DNA from: Mesorhizobium sp.
GTDB taxonomy: Bacteria; Pseudomonadota; Alphaproteobacteria; Rhizobiales; Rhizobiaceae
Direction of reading: 5' to 3'
DNA length: 64,000 nucleotides
Assembly (NCBI GenBank): GCA_004020645.1
Contig: SAQL01000009.1
Location: 1-64,000 of the forward strand
The stretch's first letter is position 1. Every line of letters begins with the position of its first letter. A program made the position numbers and the translations under genes. The notes beneath the pieces are model-generated. The model was given only the letters and a program-made list of their open reading frames with translations, was not told the origin of the DNA and made no database searches. This document shows, in pieces, positions 54,443 to 62,844 of this stretch.

Positions 54443-55549
54443 TTGAAAACGCCGCTGATCGACCGCCGTGACTTCCTGAGGGCTGCCGGGGCACGCTTTG
54501 TTGCCGCGATGGCGCCGTCCGCATGGGCGAAGACGCTTGGCACGGACGCCGTCTTCGCCACCGCTTTCGTCAAGCGCGACGGCAGCTATGGCGCGGCGAT
54601 CCTGTCCGAGGCCGGCAAGGTGCTGCATGCCATCGACCTGCCCGCCCGCGGTCACGACGTCACCTTCGATCCGCTGTCGAAGCGCTCCGTGGTCTTTGCC
54701 AGGCAGCCCGGCACCTTCGCGGTGGTCTTCGACCACACAGGCCGCGACGAGCCGCTGACCATTGCCAGTGTCAGTGGCCGGCATTTCTTCGGCCATGGCG
54801 TATTTTCGACCGACGGCGCGCTGCTCTACGCCACCGAGAACGATTTCGACAATGCCGCCGGCGTGGTCGGCGTCTATGACGCGCGTGCGAAATTCAAGCG
54901 GGTTGGCGAGTTCCCGACCTATGGCATGGGCCCGCACGAACTTTTGTTGCTGGGCGACGGCAGGACGATTGCCGTCGCCAATGGCGGCATCGAGACGCAT
55001 CCCGATTATGGCCGCGCCGAGCTCAACATCGCAACGATGAAGCCATCCTATGTTCTGGTCGACCGCCTCACCGGTGACCTCGTCGAAAAGCACGAATTGC
55101 CGCCGGCGCTGCACCAGCTGTCGATCCGGCACATGGATGCCGAAAAATCCGGGACGGTCTGGTTCGGCTGCCAGTACAGGGGGCCGGGCAGCGATCGTCC
55201 GCTGCTGGTCGGCCGCGCCGCCCGCGGCAAGGATCTGCAACTGCTCGACATGCCGGGCGACGTGCTGTCCGGCTTCAGGAACTATATCGGCTCGATCGCT
55301 GCCAACCCTGCTGCCGGTACCGTCGCCGTGTCCTCGCCGGAAGGCAACTCGCTTGCCGTCATCGATGCGGCCAGCGGCCGGATCGTCGCCACCAGCGCGC
55401 TGGCCGAGGTCTGCGGCGTGGCGCCCGACGGGGCGAGCTTCATGGCGACGACAGGCACCGGCGAAATCGTCGAAGCGGATGGCGCGATAAGGTCCGAACC
55501 GGCCTATGTCTGGGACAATCACATGCTGCGCATCGAGCAGGCCGGATAA
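54443..55549 (+). CDS. DUF1513 protein, Tat-exported beta-propeller-like
   Basis: A 368-residue protein with a twin-arginine-type signal (DRRDFLRAAGARFVAAMA). The mature part has repeated beta-rich units (RGHDVTFDPLSKRSVVFAR, RHFFGHGVFSTDGALLYATE, GPHELLLLGDGRTIAVANGG) suggesting a seven-bladed propeller. DUF1513 genes follow the imelysin-DUF1111-imelysin series in many proteobacteria, presumably in iron or haem handling. The start is TTG 54,443, with GAGAGGA upstream. Confidence 0.85.
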   Translation: MKTPLIDRRDFLRAAGARFVAAMAPSAWAKTLGTDAVFATAFVKRDGSYGAAILSEAGKVLHAIDLPARGHDVTFDPLSKRSVVFARQPGTFAVVFDHTGRDEPLTIASVSGRHFFGHGVFSTDGALLYATENDFDNAAGVVGVYDARAKFKRVGEFPTYGMGPHELLLLGDGRTIAVANGGIETHPDYGRAELNIATMKPSYVLVDRLTGDLVEKHELPPALHQLSIRHMDAEKSGTVWFGCQYRGPGSDRPLLVGRAARGKDLQLLDMPGDVLSGFRNYIGSIAANPAAGTVAVSSPEGNSLAVIDAASGRIVATSALAEVCGVAPDGASFMATTGTGEIVEADGAIRSEPAYVWDNHMLRIEQAG

Positions 55550-55731
55550 GGGCGTCCGGCACCGGTTCCCAAACGGCTACGCTCGTTAGAAGGTACCGCC
55601 TTCAGGCGAGATCGAAGCGAAGCCGCCAAACGACTTATGCATTATCCCCTTGCGGGGAGGAGCCATGGCAGGCAAAGGGAAATTGTTTTTCGAACCTCTG
55701 CGCCCAATCGGGTGCTCCAACCGGCCGCCTC

Positions 55732-56421
55732 ATGAAGTTGCTTGCCATCGACTGCGCCGCCAATCTCTGCGCCGCCTGCGTCTACGACGCGGCGGTCGGG
55801 AAGGAGCTCGGCCGTTCGGTGTTCGATCTCGGCAAGGGCCATGCCGAGCATTTGATGGCCGTGATCGAGGAGGCGTTGAAGGCGGCCGGGACCGACTATG
55901 CCGGCCTCGGCGCCATCGCGGTCTCCACCGGTCCGGGCTCCTTCACCGGCCTGCGCGTCGGTGTCTCGGCGGCGCGGGGCCTGGCGCTGGCACTGAAAAT
56001 TCCGGCAATCGGGGTGACGACGCTGGAAGCGCTGGCTGCGCAGGCGAAAGAGACATTTCCCGGCCGCGCCGTGCTGGTCGCGCTCGACGCCGGCCGCGAG
56101 GAAATCCATGCGGCACTTTACGACGAAGCATCCGTTTTGATTTACGGTCCCGTGGTGACCACGCTTTCGCAAGCCGCCGCCATGGCGGTGGATAGGTCTC
56201 CAGTCATGGCCGGCACGGCGACATCGCAAATTGCCGCTTCGGTCGGGCGCGCCTTCGACATCGGCCCGACGAGTGCCACTGCGGATATCGCAATCTATGC
56301 CCGGCTGGCCGCTACCAAGGGTGAGGGCGAAAAGCCGAAACCGCTTTATTTGCGCGGGGCGGACGCCAAGCCGCAGGCCGGGTTTATCCTGTCCAGGAAG
56401 AAAGCCGGGAAGAAAAACTGA
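55732..56421 (+). CDS. tsaB: tRNA threonylcarbamoyladenosine protein TsaB
   Basis: A 229-residue protein. LAIDCAANLCAACVYD, IAVSTGPGSFTGLRVGVSAA and a short C-terminal half define TsaB, the partner of TsaD in making t6A37 on ANN-decoding tRNAs. Its stop overlaps the rimI start by one base, so the pair is coupled. ATG 55,732 starts at the conserved first strand (MKLLAIDC). Confidence 0.92.
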   Translation: MKLLAIDCAANLCAACVYDAAVGKELGRSVFDLGKGHAEHLMAVIEEALKAAGTDYAGLGAIAVSTGPGSFTGLRVGVSAARGLALALKIPAIGVTTLEALAAQAKETFPGRAVLVALDAGREEIHAALYDEASVLIYGPVVTTLSQAAAMAVDRSPVMAGTATSQIAASVGRAFDIGPTSATADIAIYARLAATKGEGEKPKPLYLRGADAKPQAGFILSRKKAGKKN

Positions 56422-56915
56422 TGCGCATTCCTTTCCTCCAGCCGCGCCGCAGGGACTTTGCGCTCGAGCCGCTGACGATTGCCGACAGCGCGGCCATGTC
56501 GGTGCTGCATCGCGAGGATTTCGTCCGGCCGTGGACCGACGACGAATTCGCCGCACTGCTCGAGCAGGACACGGTGTTCGGCTTTGCCGCGCGCGAGACC
56601 GGACAGGGTGCCAAGCCGCCGGTCGGTTTCGTGTTGGCGCGCCTGGCTGCCGGCGAAGGCGAGATCCTGACTGTCGCGGTGGCGCGCTCCCATCGCCGCC
56701 AGGGGCTCGGCTGGCAACTGATGGATGCTGTTCTGCGCGAACTGCACGCACAACGCGCCGAGGCGCTTTTCCTCGAGGTCGACGAGACCAACGTCGCCGC
56801 GATCGCGCTCTACCGGCGGCTGGGATTCCGCGAGGTCGGCAAACGTGCCAACTATTACAGATCGCCCGAGCACGGCCCGACCGGGGCGCTTGTCATGCGC
56901 CGCGATCTTCGCTAG
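56421..56915 (+). CDS. rimI: Ribosomal-protein-alanine N-acetyltransferase
   Basis: A 164-residue GNAT acetyltransferase. VARSHRRQGLGWQLMDAVL gives the acetyl-CoA pyrophosphate-binding RxxGxG-type motif, and ALFLEVDETNVAAIALYRRLGF is typical of RimI. It acetylates the N-terminus of ribosomal protein S18 in E. coli. The tsaB-rimI pairing is conserved. Confidence 0.9.
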   Translation: MRIPFLQPRRRDFALEPLTIADSAAMSVLHREDFVRPWTDDEFAALLEQDTVFGFAARETGQGAKPPVGFVLARLAAGEGEILTVAVARSHRRQGLGWQLMDAVLRELHAQRAEALFLEVDETNVAAIALYRRLGFREVGKRANYYRSPEHGPTGALVMRRDLR

Positions 56916-56944
56916 CCAGAGCGCGCGGCAGGGCCTGGAGCAAC

Positions 56945-57745
56945 ATGATCGGAAAAATCAGGATTTTCCTGGCGCTGGGCCTCGTTGTCGTCGGCTCGTT
57001 GATCCTGGTGCCGTTGCAGATCCTGTCGATGAAGACCGGGCTCTGGCGCGAGACTTTCATCCTGAAGATCTGGCACCGGCTCATCATCCGGGCGCTGGGC
57101 ATGCGCATCCATGTCAAGGGGACCCTGTCCAATCAGCGCCCGCTATTGGTTGCGTCGAACCACATCTCCTGGACCGACATCATGGTGCTGGGGTCGATGG
57201 CCGACGTGACGTTCATTGCCAGGGCCGACATGGCCGGCTGGCCATTGATCGGCATGTTGTCGAAGCTGCAGCGAACCGTCTTCATCGAGCGCGAGCGCAA
57301 GCGTTCGTCGGGCGAGCAGGCGAGCGAGATCGCCACCCGCATGGCCAAGGGCGACGCCATGGTGCTGTTTGCCGAAGGGTCGACCTCCGACGGCAACATG
57401 ATCCTGCCGTTCAAGAGCACGCTGTTCGGCGCCGCCTCGATGGCGATTTCCGAAGGGGCGGCCGAAAAGGTCTTCATCCAGCCGGTGGCGATCGTCTATA
57501 CGCGCCTGCACGGGGTGCCGCTCGGCCGCAGGCACCGGCCGATTGCCGCCTGGATCGGTGACGAGGATTTGATGCCGCATCTCAAGGTCCTGATGGCGGA
57601 GGGCGGGCTCGATGTCGAAGTGCATTTCGGCGAGCCGGTCGCCTTTTCCAAGGGCTCCAACCGCAAGGAAACGGCAAGGCTGATGGAGAGTCAGGTGCGC
57701 GATATGGTGCAGGCGGCGCTCGCCGATCCGCACCCGAGCCGGTAG
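56945..57745 (+). CDS. plsC: 1-acyl-sn-glycerol-3-phosphate acyltransferase
   Basis: A 266-residue membrane-bound acyltransferase. A membrane helix (IFLALGLVVVGSLILVPLQI) is followed by the catalytic NHISWTD (HX4D) and FAEGSTSDG (substrate motif). It converts lysophosphatidate to phosphatidate. It starts 29 bases after rimI. Its place between rimI and miaB is common in rhizobia. Longer upstream frames overlap rimI and are not real. Confidence 0.9.
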   Translation: MIGKIRIFLALGLVVVGSLILVPLQILSMKTGLWRETFILKIWHRLIIRALGMRIHVKGTLSNQRPLLVASNHISWTDIMVLGSMADVTFIARADMAGWPLIGMLSKLQRTVFIERERKRSSGEQASEIATRMAKGDAMVLFAEGSTSDGNMILPFKSTLFGAASMAISEGAAEKVFIQPVAIVYTRLHGVPLGRRHRPIAAWIGDEDLMPHLKVLMAEGGLDVEVHFGEPVAFSKGSNRKETARLMESQVRDMVQAALADPHPSR

Positions 57746-57752
57746 GCCGGAA

Positions 57753-57930
57753 AAGCTCCAGCGCAAATTCAAGTGCACCAGCATCCTTTGCGCGTCCAAG
57801 AGGACGCGGTGCTGGAGCATTTTGCAGCCAAGTGGAATCACTTGGCGTCGCACAAAATGCGGCTAAAACAAACAGATAGAGCGGGATGCCCCGTTCAATC
57901 CAAATGCATCCCGCTCTACGAGCAGAATCG
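57753..57930. repeat. Rhizobial palindromic elements upstream of miaB
   Basis: Two adjacent hairpin-forming stretches. One has CCAGCA...TGCTGG enclosing GCGTCC/GGACGC. The other pairs AGAGCGGGATGC (57,878-57,889) exactly with GCATCCCGCTCT (57,906-57,917). They fill the plsC-miaB gap. Similar sequences recur widely in rhizobial genomes. Confidence 0.8.
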
Positions 57931-57968
57931 TCTGTTTTTTGTCGGGGAAAGGCGTTAGAAGCCGCCAG

Positions 57969-59390
57969 ATGGAATTGAATACGATAGAACGGGACGACAT
58001 CGATACTGCCGCCGAAAGTGCGGTTGCGCCGTCTGCCGCAAGCAGGAAGGTCTTCGTCAAGACCTATGGCTGCCAGATGAACGTCTACGATTCGCAGCGC
58101 ATGACCGACGCGCTGGCCGCCGACGGCTATGTGGCGACGGACGCCATCGCCGAGGCCGATCTGGTGCTGCTCAACACCTGTCATATCCGCGAGAAAGCCG
58201 CCGAAAAGGTCTATTCCGAACTCGGCCGCATTCGTGAGATGAAGGCCGAACGGGCTCGGGCCGGTCGCGAGATGCTGGTCGGGGTCGCCGGCTGCGTGGC
58301 GCAGGCCGAGGGCTCCGAGATCATCCGCCGCTCGCCGGCCGTCGATCTGGTCATCGGCCCCCAGACTTATCACCGGCTGCCCGACGTGCTGGCACGGGTG
58401 CGCGGCGGCGAAAAGATCGTCGAGACCGATTATGCCATCGAGGACAAATTCGAGCATCTGCCGCAACCGAAACGCGCCGAGATCATCAGGCGCGGCGTCA
58501 CGGCATTTTTGACCGTGCAGGAGGGCTGCGACAAGTTCTGCACCTTCTGCGTCGTGCCCTATACCAGAGGCTCGGAAGTGTCGCGGCCGGTGGTGCAGAT
58601 CGTCGCCGAGGCCGAGCGGCTGGCGCAAGCCGGCGTGCGCGAGGTGACGCTGCTTGGCCAGAACGTCAATGCCTGGCATGGCGAGGGCGAAGCCAAAGGG
58701 GGCAAGACCGAGGAATGGGGTCTCGGCCGTCTGCTGTTCCGGCTGGCCGAGATTCCCGGGCTGGCGCGGTTGCGCTATACCACCAGCCACCCGCGCGACA
58801 TGGACGACGAATTGATCGCCGCCCACCGTGACTTGCCGGCGCTGATGCCCTATCTGCATTTGCCTGTGCAATCCGGCTCCGACCGCATACTCAAGGCGAT
58901 GAACCGCAGGCATACGGCCAAGGACTATCTGACGCTGCTCGACCGGATCCGCGCCGCGCGGAGCGATATAGCGCTTTCGGGCGATTTCATCGTCGGCTTT
59001 CCCGGCGAGACGGAGGCGGATTTCGAGGCGACGTTGGACCTTGTCCGCCAGGTGAACTATGCCTCGGCCTTCTCGTTCAAATATTCGCCGCGCCCCGGCA
59101 CGCCGGGCGCAGAAATGGCCGATCATGTGCCGGAAGCCGTCAAGGACGAGCGCCTGCAGCGGCTGCAGGCGCTGCTGCTGAAGCAGCAGCAGGATTTCGG
59201 CGCGAGCCTGGTCGGCAGCACCATCGACACGCTGATCGAGAAGCCGGGCCGCCAGGCCGGCCAGAAGGTCGGCCGCTCGCCGTGGCTGCAGCCGGTTATT
59301 GTTGATGAAATGTCCGGCGAAATCGGTGAGATTATCCAGGTACGAATCACGAAGACGGGTTACAACAGCCTGTTCGCCGAATTGGCCTGA
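57969..59390 (+). CDS. miaB: tRNA-2-methylthio-N6-dimethylallyladenosine synthase
   Basis: A 473-residue radical-SAM enzyme. The N-terminal cluster domain begins [13 protein letters not shown] (Cys35), followed by NTCHIRE. The radical-SAM motif CDKFCTFC has Cys at ~187, 191 and 194. A TRAM domain closes the protein. It adds a methylthio group to i6A37 in tRNA. ATG 57,969 (MELNTIE) is taken as the start. phoH, ybeY and corC follow closely. Confidence 0.93.
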   Translation: MELNTIERDDIDTAAESAVAPSAASRKVFVKTYGCQMNVYDSQRMTDALAADGYVATDAIAEADLVLLNTCHIREKAAEKVYSELGRIREMKAERARAGREMLVGVAGCVAQAEGSEIIRRSPAVDLVIGPQTYHRLPDVLARVRGGEKIVETDYAIEDKFEHLPQPKRAEIIRRGVTAFLTVQEGCDKFCTFCVVPYTRGSEVSRPVVQIVAEAERLAQAGVREVTLLGQNVNAWHGEGEAKGGKTEEWGLGRLLFRLAEIPGLARLRYTTSHPRDMDDELIAAHRDLPALMPYLHLPVQSGSDRILKAMNRRHTAKDYLTLLDRIRAARSDIALSGDFIVGFPGETEADFEATLDLVRQVNYASAFSFKYSPRPGTPGAEMADHVPEAVKDERLQRLQALLLKQQQDFGASLVGSTIDTLIEKPGRQAGQKVGRSPWLQPVIVDEMSGEIGEIIQVRITKTGYNSLFAELA

Positions 59391-59416
59391 AGGTCTCGGC
59401 AGATGAGGAGAGACGG

Positions 59417-60466
59417 TTGAGCGCTGCGGAAGTGAAGAACCTGCCCCAGAACCTACCATCGGGGGCTTCGGATATGGCGCACATCGTTCTGACTTTCGAC
59501 AACAACAAGCTTGCCAGCGCCCTTTATGGCCAGTTCGACGAAAATCTGGCCAGGCTTGAGCAGAAGCTTGGCGTCGATATCCGCTCGCGAGGCAACCAGC
59601 TGACCATCAAGGGCTCCGCCTCGGCCGCCGAGCAGGCGCGCCGCGCCCTGGATAATCTCTACGGCATTCTCCAGAAAGGCGCTGACATCGGCCAGTCGGA
59701 CGTCGACGGCGCCGTGCGCATGGCGATCGCCGCCGACGACCAGCTGACGCTGCCGACGCTGGAGCGCAAGGGCAAGGTGTCCGCCGCCCAGATATCGACG
59801 CGCAAGAAGACGATCTATGCCCGTTCGCTCAACCAGGACGCCTATATGCGCGCGCTGGAACGGTCTGAACTCGTGTTCGGCATCGGCCCGGCTGGCACGG
59901 GAAAAACCTTCCTCGCGGTGGCGCATGCGACGATGCTGCTCGAACGCGGCATGGTCGAGCGCATCGTGCTGTCGCGGCCGGCCGTCGAGGCCGGCGAGCG
60001 GCTCGGCTTCTTGCCCGGCGACATGAAGGAGAAGGTCGATCCCTATCTGCGGCCGCTCTACGACGCGCTTTACGAGATGATGCCGGCCGACAAGGTCGAG
60101 CGGGCGATAGCCGCCGAGGTGATCGAGATCGCGCCGCTGGCCTTTATGCGCGGCCGCACGCTGGCGCACTCCGCCGTCATCCTCGACGAGGCGCAGAACA
60201 CCACGCCGATGCAGATGAAGATGTTCCTGACCCGTCTCGGCGAGAATTCACGCATGATCGTCACCGGCGATCCGACCCAGATCGACCTGCCGCAAAACAC
60301 CAAATCCGGACTGGTCGAGGCGCTCAGGATCCTCGACGGCGTCACCGGCATGGTGACGGTGCGCTTCAACGAAGGCGACGTCGTCAGGCATCCGCTGGTC
60401 GCCGAGATCGTCAAGGCCTACGACCGCGACGGCAAGCTGGCCCGGGGCCTGGGCGCCGAAGGCTGA
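59417..60466 (+). CDS. phoH: PhoH-like ATPase
   Basis: A 349-residue ATPase. The N-terminal ~100 residues form a KH-like domain, followed by Walker A GPAGTGKTFLAVAHA, Walker B SAVILDEAQNTTP and GENSRMIVTGDPTQIDLP. PhoH proteins are RNA-linked ATPases encoded with YbeY. The TTG at 59,417 has GGAGAGA upstream and is preferred; an ATG at 59,474 is possible. Confidence 0.9.
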   Translation: MSAAEVKNLPQNLPSGASDMAHIVLTFDNNKLASALYGQFDENLARLEQKLGVDIRSRGNQLTIKGSASAAEQARRALDNLYGILQKGADIGQSDVDGAVRMAIAADDQLTLPTLERKGKVSAAQISTRKKTIYARSLNQDAYMRALERSELVFGIGPAGTGKTFLAVAHATMLLERGMVERIVLSRPAVEAGERLGFLPGDMKEKVDPYLRPLYDALYEMMPADKVERAIAAEVIEIAPLAFMRGRTLAHSAVILDEAQNTTPMQMKMFLTRLGENSRMIVTGDPTQIDLPQNTKSGLVEALRILDGVTGMVTVRFNEGDVVRHPLVAEIVKAYDRDGKLARGLGAEG

Positions 60467-60478
60467 TGATGCGGCCTT

Positions 60479-60985
60479 ATGGCTGAGGACGAAAAGTCGG
60501 TAGGCGGGGACCTTCCGGTTCCCGTCGACATCGATATAGCGGTCGAAGCGGGCGACTGGCCGGATGAGGCCGCGCTGACGCGGCTGGTCGATCGCGCCGT
60601 TGCAGCTGCGTTTGCCGAAACCGGCGCGGCCGGCCATTCCGAGCTCAGCATCGTCTTTTCTGACGATGCCCATATCCGCAGCCTCAATGCCGGTTGGCGC
60701 GGCAAGGACAAACCGACCAACGTCTTGTCTTTCCCGGCCTTTCCGCTCGCGAAGGGCGGTCCGCTGCCCCCCATGCTGGGCGACATCGTGCTGGCCGCCG
60801 AGACGGTCGCGCGGGAAGCCGCACTGGAAGACAAGCCTGTCGAGAACCATATCATCCATCTCGTCATCCATGGCCTGCTGCATTTGCTGGGCTACGATCA
60901 CGAGACCGACGCCGAGGCCGAGGAAATGGAAGCCGTCGAACGCGCAGCACTTGCGAGGCTTGCCATTCCCGATCCCTACGCGTAA
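60479..60985 (+). CDS. ybeY: Endoribonuclease YbeY
   Basis: A 168-residue metalloprotein. The zinc site [11 protein letters not shown] matches HX3HX5H, preceded by TNVLSFP and LGDIVLA. YbeY functions in rRNA maturation and ribosome quality control. It starts 12 bases after phoH and ends 27 bases before corC. Confidence 0.93.
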   Translation: MAEDEKSVGGDLPVPVDIDIAVEAGDWPDEAALTRLVDRAVAAAFAETGAAGHSELSIVFSDDAHIRSLNAGWRGKDKPTNVLSFPAFPLAKGGPLPPMLGDIVLAAETVAREAALEDKPVENHIIHLVIHGLLHLLGYDHETDAEAEEMEAVERAALARLAIPDPYA

Positions 60986-61012
60986 CTAAAAAGATCAAAT
61001 GACCGGACGACG

Positions 61013-62086
61013 ATGAACGACAAACCAGAGACTGCCGCCCGCCCAGACGCCGGCAGTGCGACCAAGCCATCCGAACAGACGGAAGAGGGCTCTAGTCCGA
61101 GTACCACGACCGGCAGCTTCGCCAGCGAGCCATCGCCTGCCGGTCCTTCCCTGTTCGATCGCGTGCTCGGCCTGTTCAGGCAACGCAACGGCACCAGCCT
61201 GCGCGAGGAGATCGCCGACGCGCTTGCCGAAACGGCGAGCGATCCCGGGTCCTTCTCGCCCGGCGAGCGGGCCATGCTCAACAACATACTGCGCCTGCGC
61301 GAGGTGCGCGTTGAGGACGTCATGGTGCCGCGCGCCGATATCGAGGCGGTCGAGATCACGACGAACCTGGGCGATCTTCTGGGACTGTTCGAGCAGTCCG
61401 GCCATTCCCGCATGCCGGTCTATTCGGAGACGCTCGATGACCCGCGCGGCATGGTCCACATCCGCGACGTGCTCGCTCACATCACCAAGATCGCCCGCGT
61501 CAGGAAGGGCAGGACGACCAGGAAAGCCGCCGCCACCACGCTTCTCGATCTTGCCAAGGTCGATCTCGCGCGCACCATCGGCGACCTGAACCTGATCCGC
61601 CCGGTGCTTTTCGTGCCGCCGTCGATGCTCGCCTCCGATCTCATGGGGCGGATGCAGGCGATGCGCACCCAGATGGCGCTGGTCATCGACGAATATGGCG
61701 GCACTGATGGTCTGGCCTCGCTCGAGGATATCGTCGAGATGGTGGTCGGCGACATCGAGGACGAGCATGACGAGGACGAGCCGATGATCACCCAGACCGG
61801 CGAGGGCGTGTTCGTCGTCGACGGCAAGGCCGAGATCGACGAAGTCACCAAGATGATCGGCGAGGATTTCGCCGCCGGCGAGCATGGCGAATATGTCGAC
61901 ACGATCGGCGGCATGATCTTCAACACGCTTGGCCGTGTTCCGGCCCGCGGCGAAGTGGTGCAGGCCATACCTGGTTTCGAATTCCATGTGCTCGATGCCG
62001 ATCCGCGCCGCGTCAAACGCGTGCGCATCGTGGAGACCCAGAAGGGCGAGCGCCGCCGGCGCGCGGTGCGCGCCGAGCAGGCCTAA
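61013..62086 (+). CDS. corC: CorC/HlyC-type CBS domain protein
   Basis: A 357-residue protein. The first ~75 residues are acidic and low complexity. Two CBS domains follow (VEDVMVPRADIEAVEI and a second around LIRPVLFVPPSMLASDLM), then a C-terminal CorC_HlyC domain (DEYGGTDGLASLEDIVEM). No membrane DUF21 domain is present, so it is the short CorC form encoded next to ybeY in many bacteria. The role in magnesium efflux is inferred from the family. Confidence 0.9.
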   Translation: MNDKPETAARPDAGSATKPSEQTEEGSSPSTTTGSFASEPSPAGPSLFDRVLGLFRQRNGTSLREEIADALAETASDPGSFSPGERAMLNNILRLREVRVEDVMVPRADIEAVEITTNLGDLLGLFEQSGHSRMPVYSETLDDPRGMVHIRDVLAHITKIARVRKGRTTRKAAATTLLDLAKVDLARTIGDLNLIRPVLFVPPSMLASDLMGRMQAMRTQMALVIDEYGGTDGLASLEDIVEMVVGDIEDEHDEDEPMITQTGEGVFVVDGKAEIDEVTKMIGEDFAAGEHGEYVDTIGGMIFNTLGRVPARGEVVQAIPGFEFHVLDADPRRVKRVRIVETQKGERRRRAVRAEQA

Positions 62087-62103
62087 GAGGTGCCGCTCGC
62101 CCG

Positions 62104-62574
62104 ATGACGGTCGACGATCCCTTCAAGCACTCAACCCTAGGCTCCGGCATATTCTACAAGAATCCGCGCGCCGCATTGATCTGGCTTGAAAAGGCTTTCG
62201 GATTCGAGCCAAGCATGGTGGTCAGCGACGCTGATGGCAGGCTCGTCCATTCCGAGATGCGGTTCGGTGACGGCTATGTCATCGTCGATGCCGAATGGGC
62301 CGACCATGTCGCCAGCCCCGCGTCGGTCGCCGGCAAGAACACGCAGTCGGTCTATGTGCGCCTCAAGGACGGCATTGATGCCCACTGCGATCGTGCAAGG
62401 GCGGCGGGAGCCGAGATCGTCCAGGAGCCTGCTGACCAGTTCTACGGTGAACGGCAGTACAGGGTGCGTGATCCTGAAGGTCACGTCTGGACCTTTTCCC
62501 AGACCGTACGCTCCGTTCCACGCGAGGAGGCTGAGCGGCTGGGCGATCTACAGATCGAAGGCTGGCACCAATAG
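62104..62574 (+). CDS. VOC family glyoxalase-like protein
   Basis: A 156-residue protein with two beta-alpha-beta-beta-beta modules. FYKNPRAALIWLEKAFGFEP and FYGERQYRVRDPEGHVWTFSQ match the VOC family, including the Glu in DPEGHVW that often binds metal. The substrate is unknown. It starts 17 bases after corC and may be co-transcribed. Confidence 0.85.
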   Translation: MTVDDPFKHSTLGSGIFYKNPRAALIWLEKAFGFEPSMVVSDADGRLVHSEMRFGDGYVIVDAEWADHVASPASVAGKNTQSVYVRLKDGIDAHCDRARAAGAEIVQEPADQFYGERQYRVRDPEGHVWTFSQTVRSVPREEAERLGDLQIEGWHQ

Positions 62575-62844
62575 CGTCTCGTTACCCAGCAATCAATGGT
62601 GGCTCCCGACCAGCCGGACCCGCTTCGCGCAGCCTTCGATATTCAACATTGTAGTCGTGCATCAGCGCATAATCTTTTCTGCGAATTTCCACTACGGTTG
62701 GTGAGCGGAAGTTCCCACGCCTGTGCTCAATTGGGAAGATGCGCCGATACGGTCATTCACGGCCGCGCAGCCGTAGCGCCCGGTTATGCACTCGCCCAGT
62801 CGCCTCCGGCAGCGTCGCACCCATCCAACACCACCCCAAATTTA
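62575..62844. other. Convergent intergenic gap
   Basis: About 270 bases between the VOC gene and the end of the FAD oxidoreductase gene. I see no gene or repeat. It contains a short AT-rich patch near 62,640-62,700, less GC-rich than either neighbour. Confidence 0.4.
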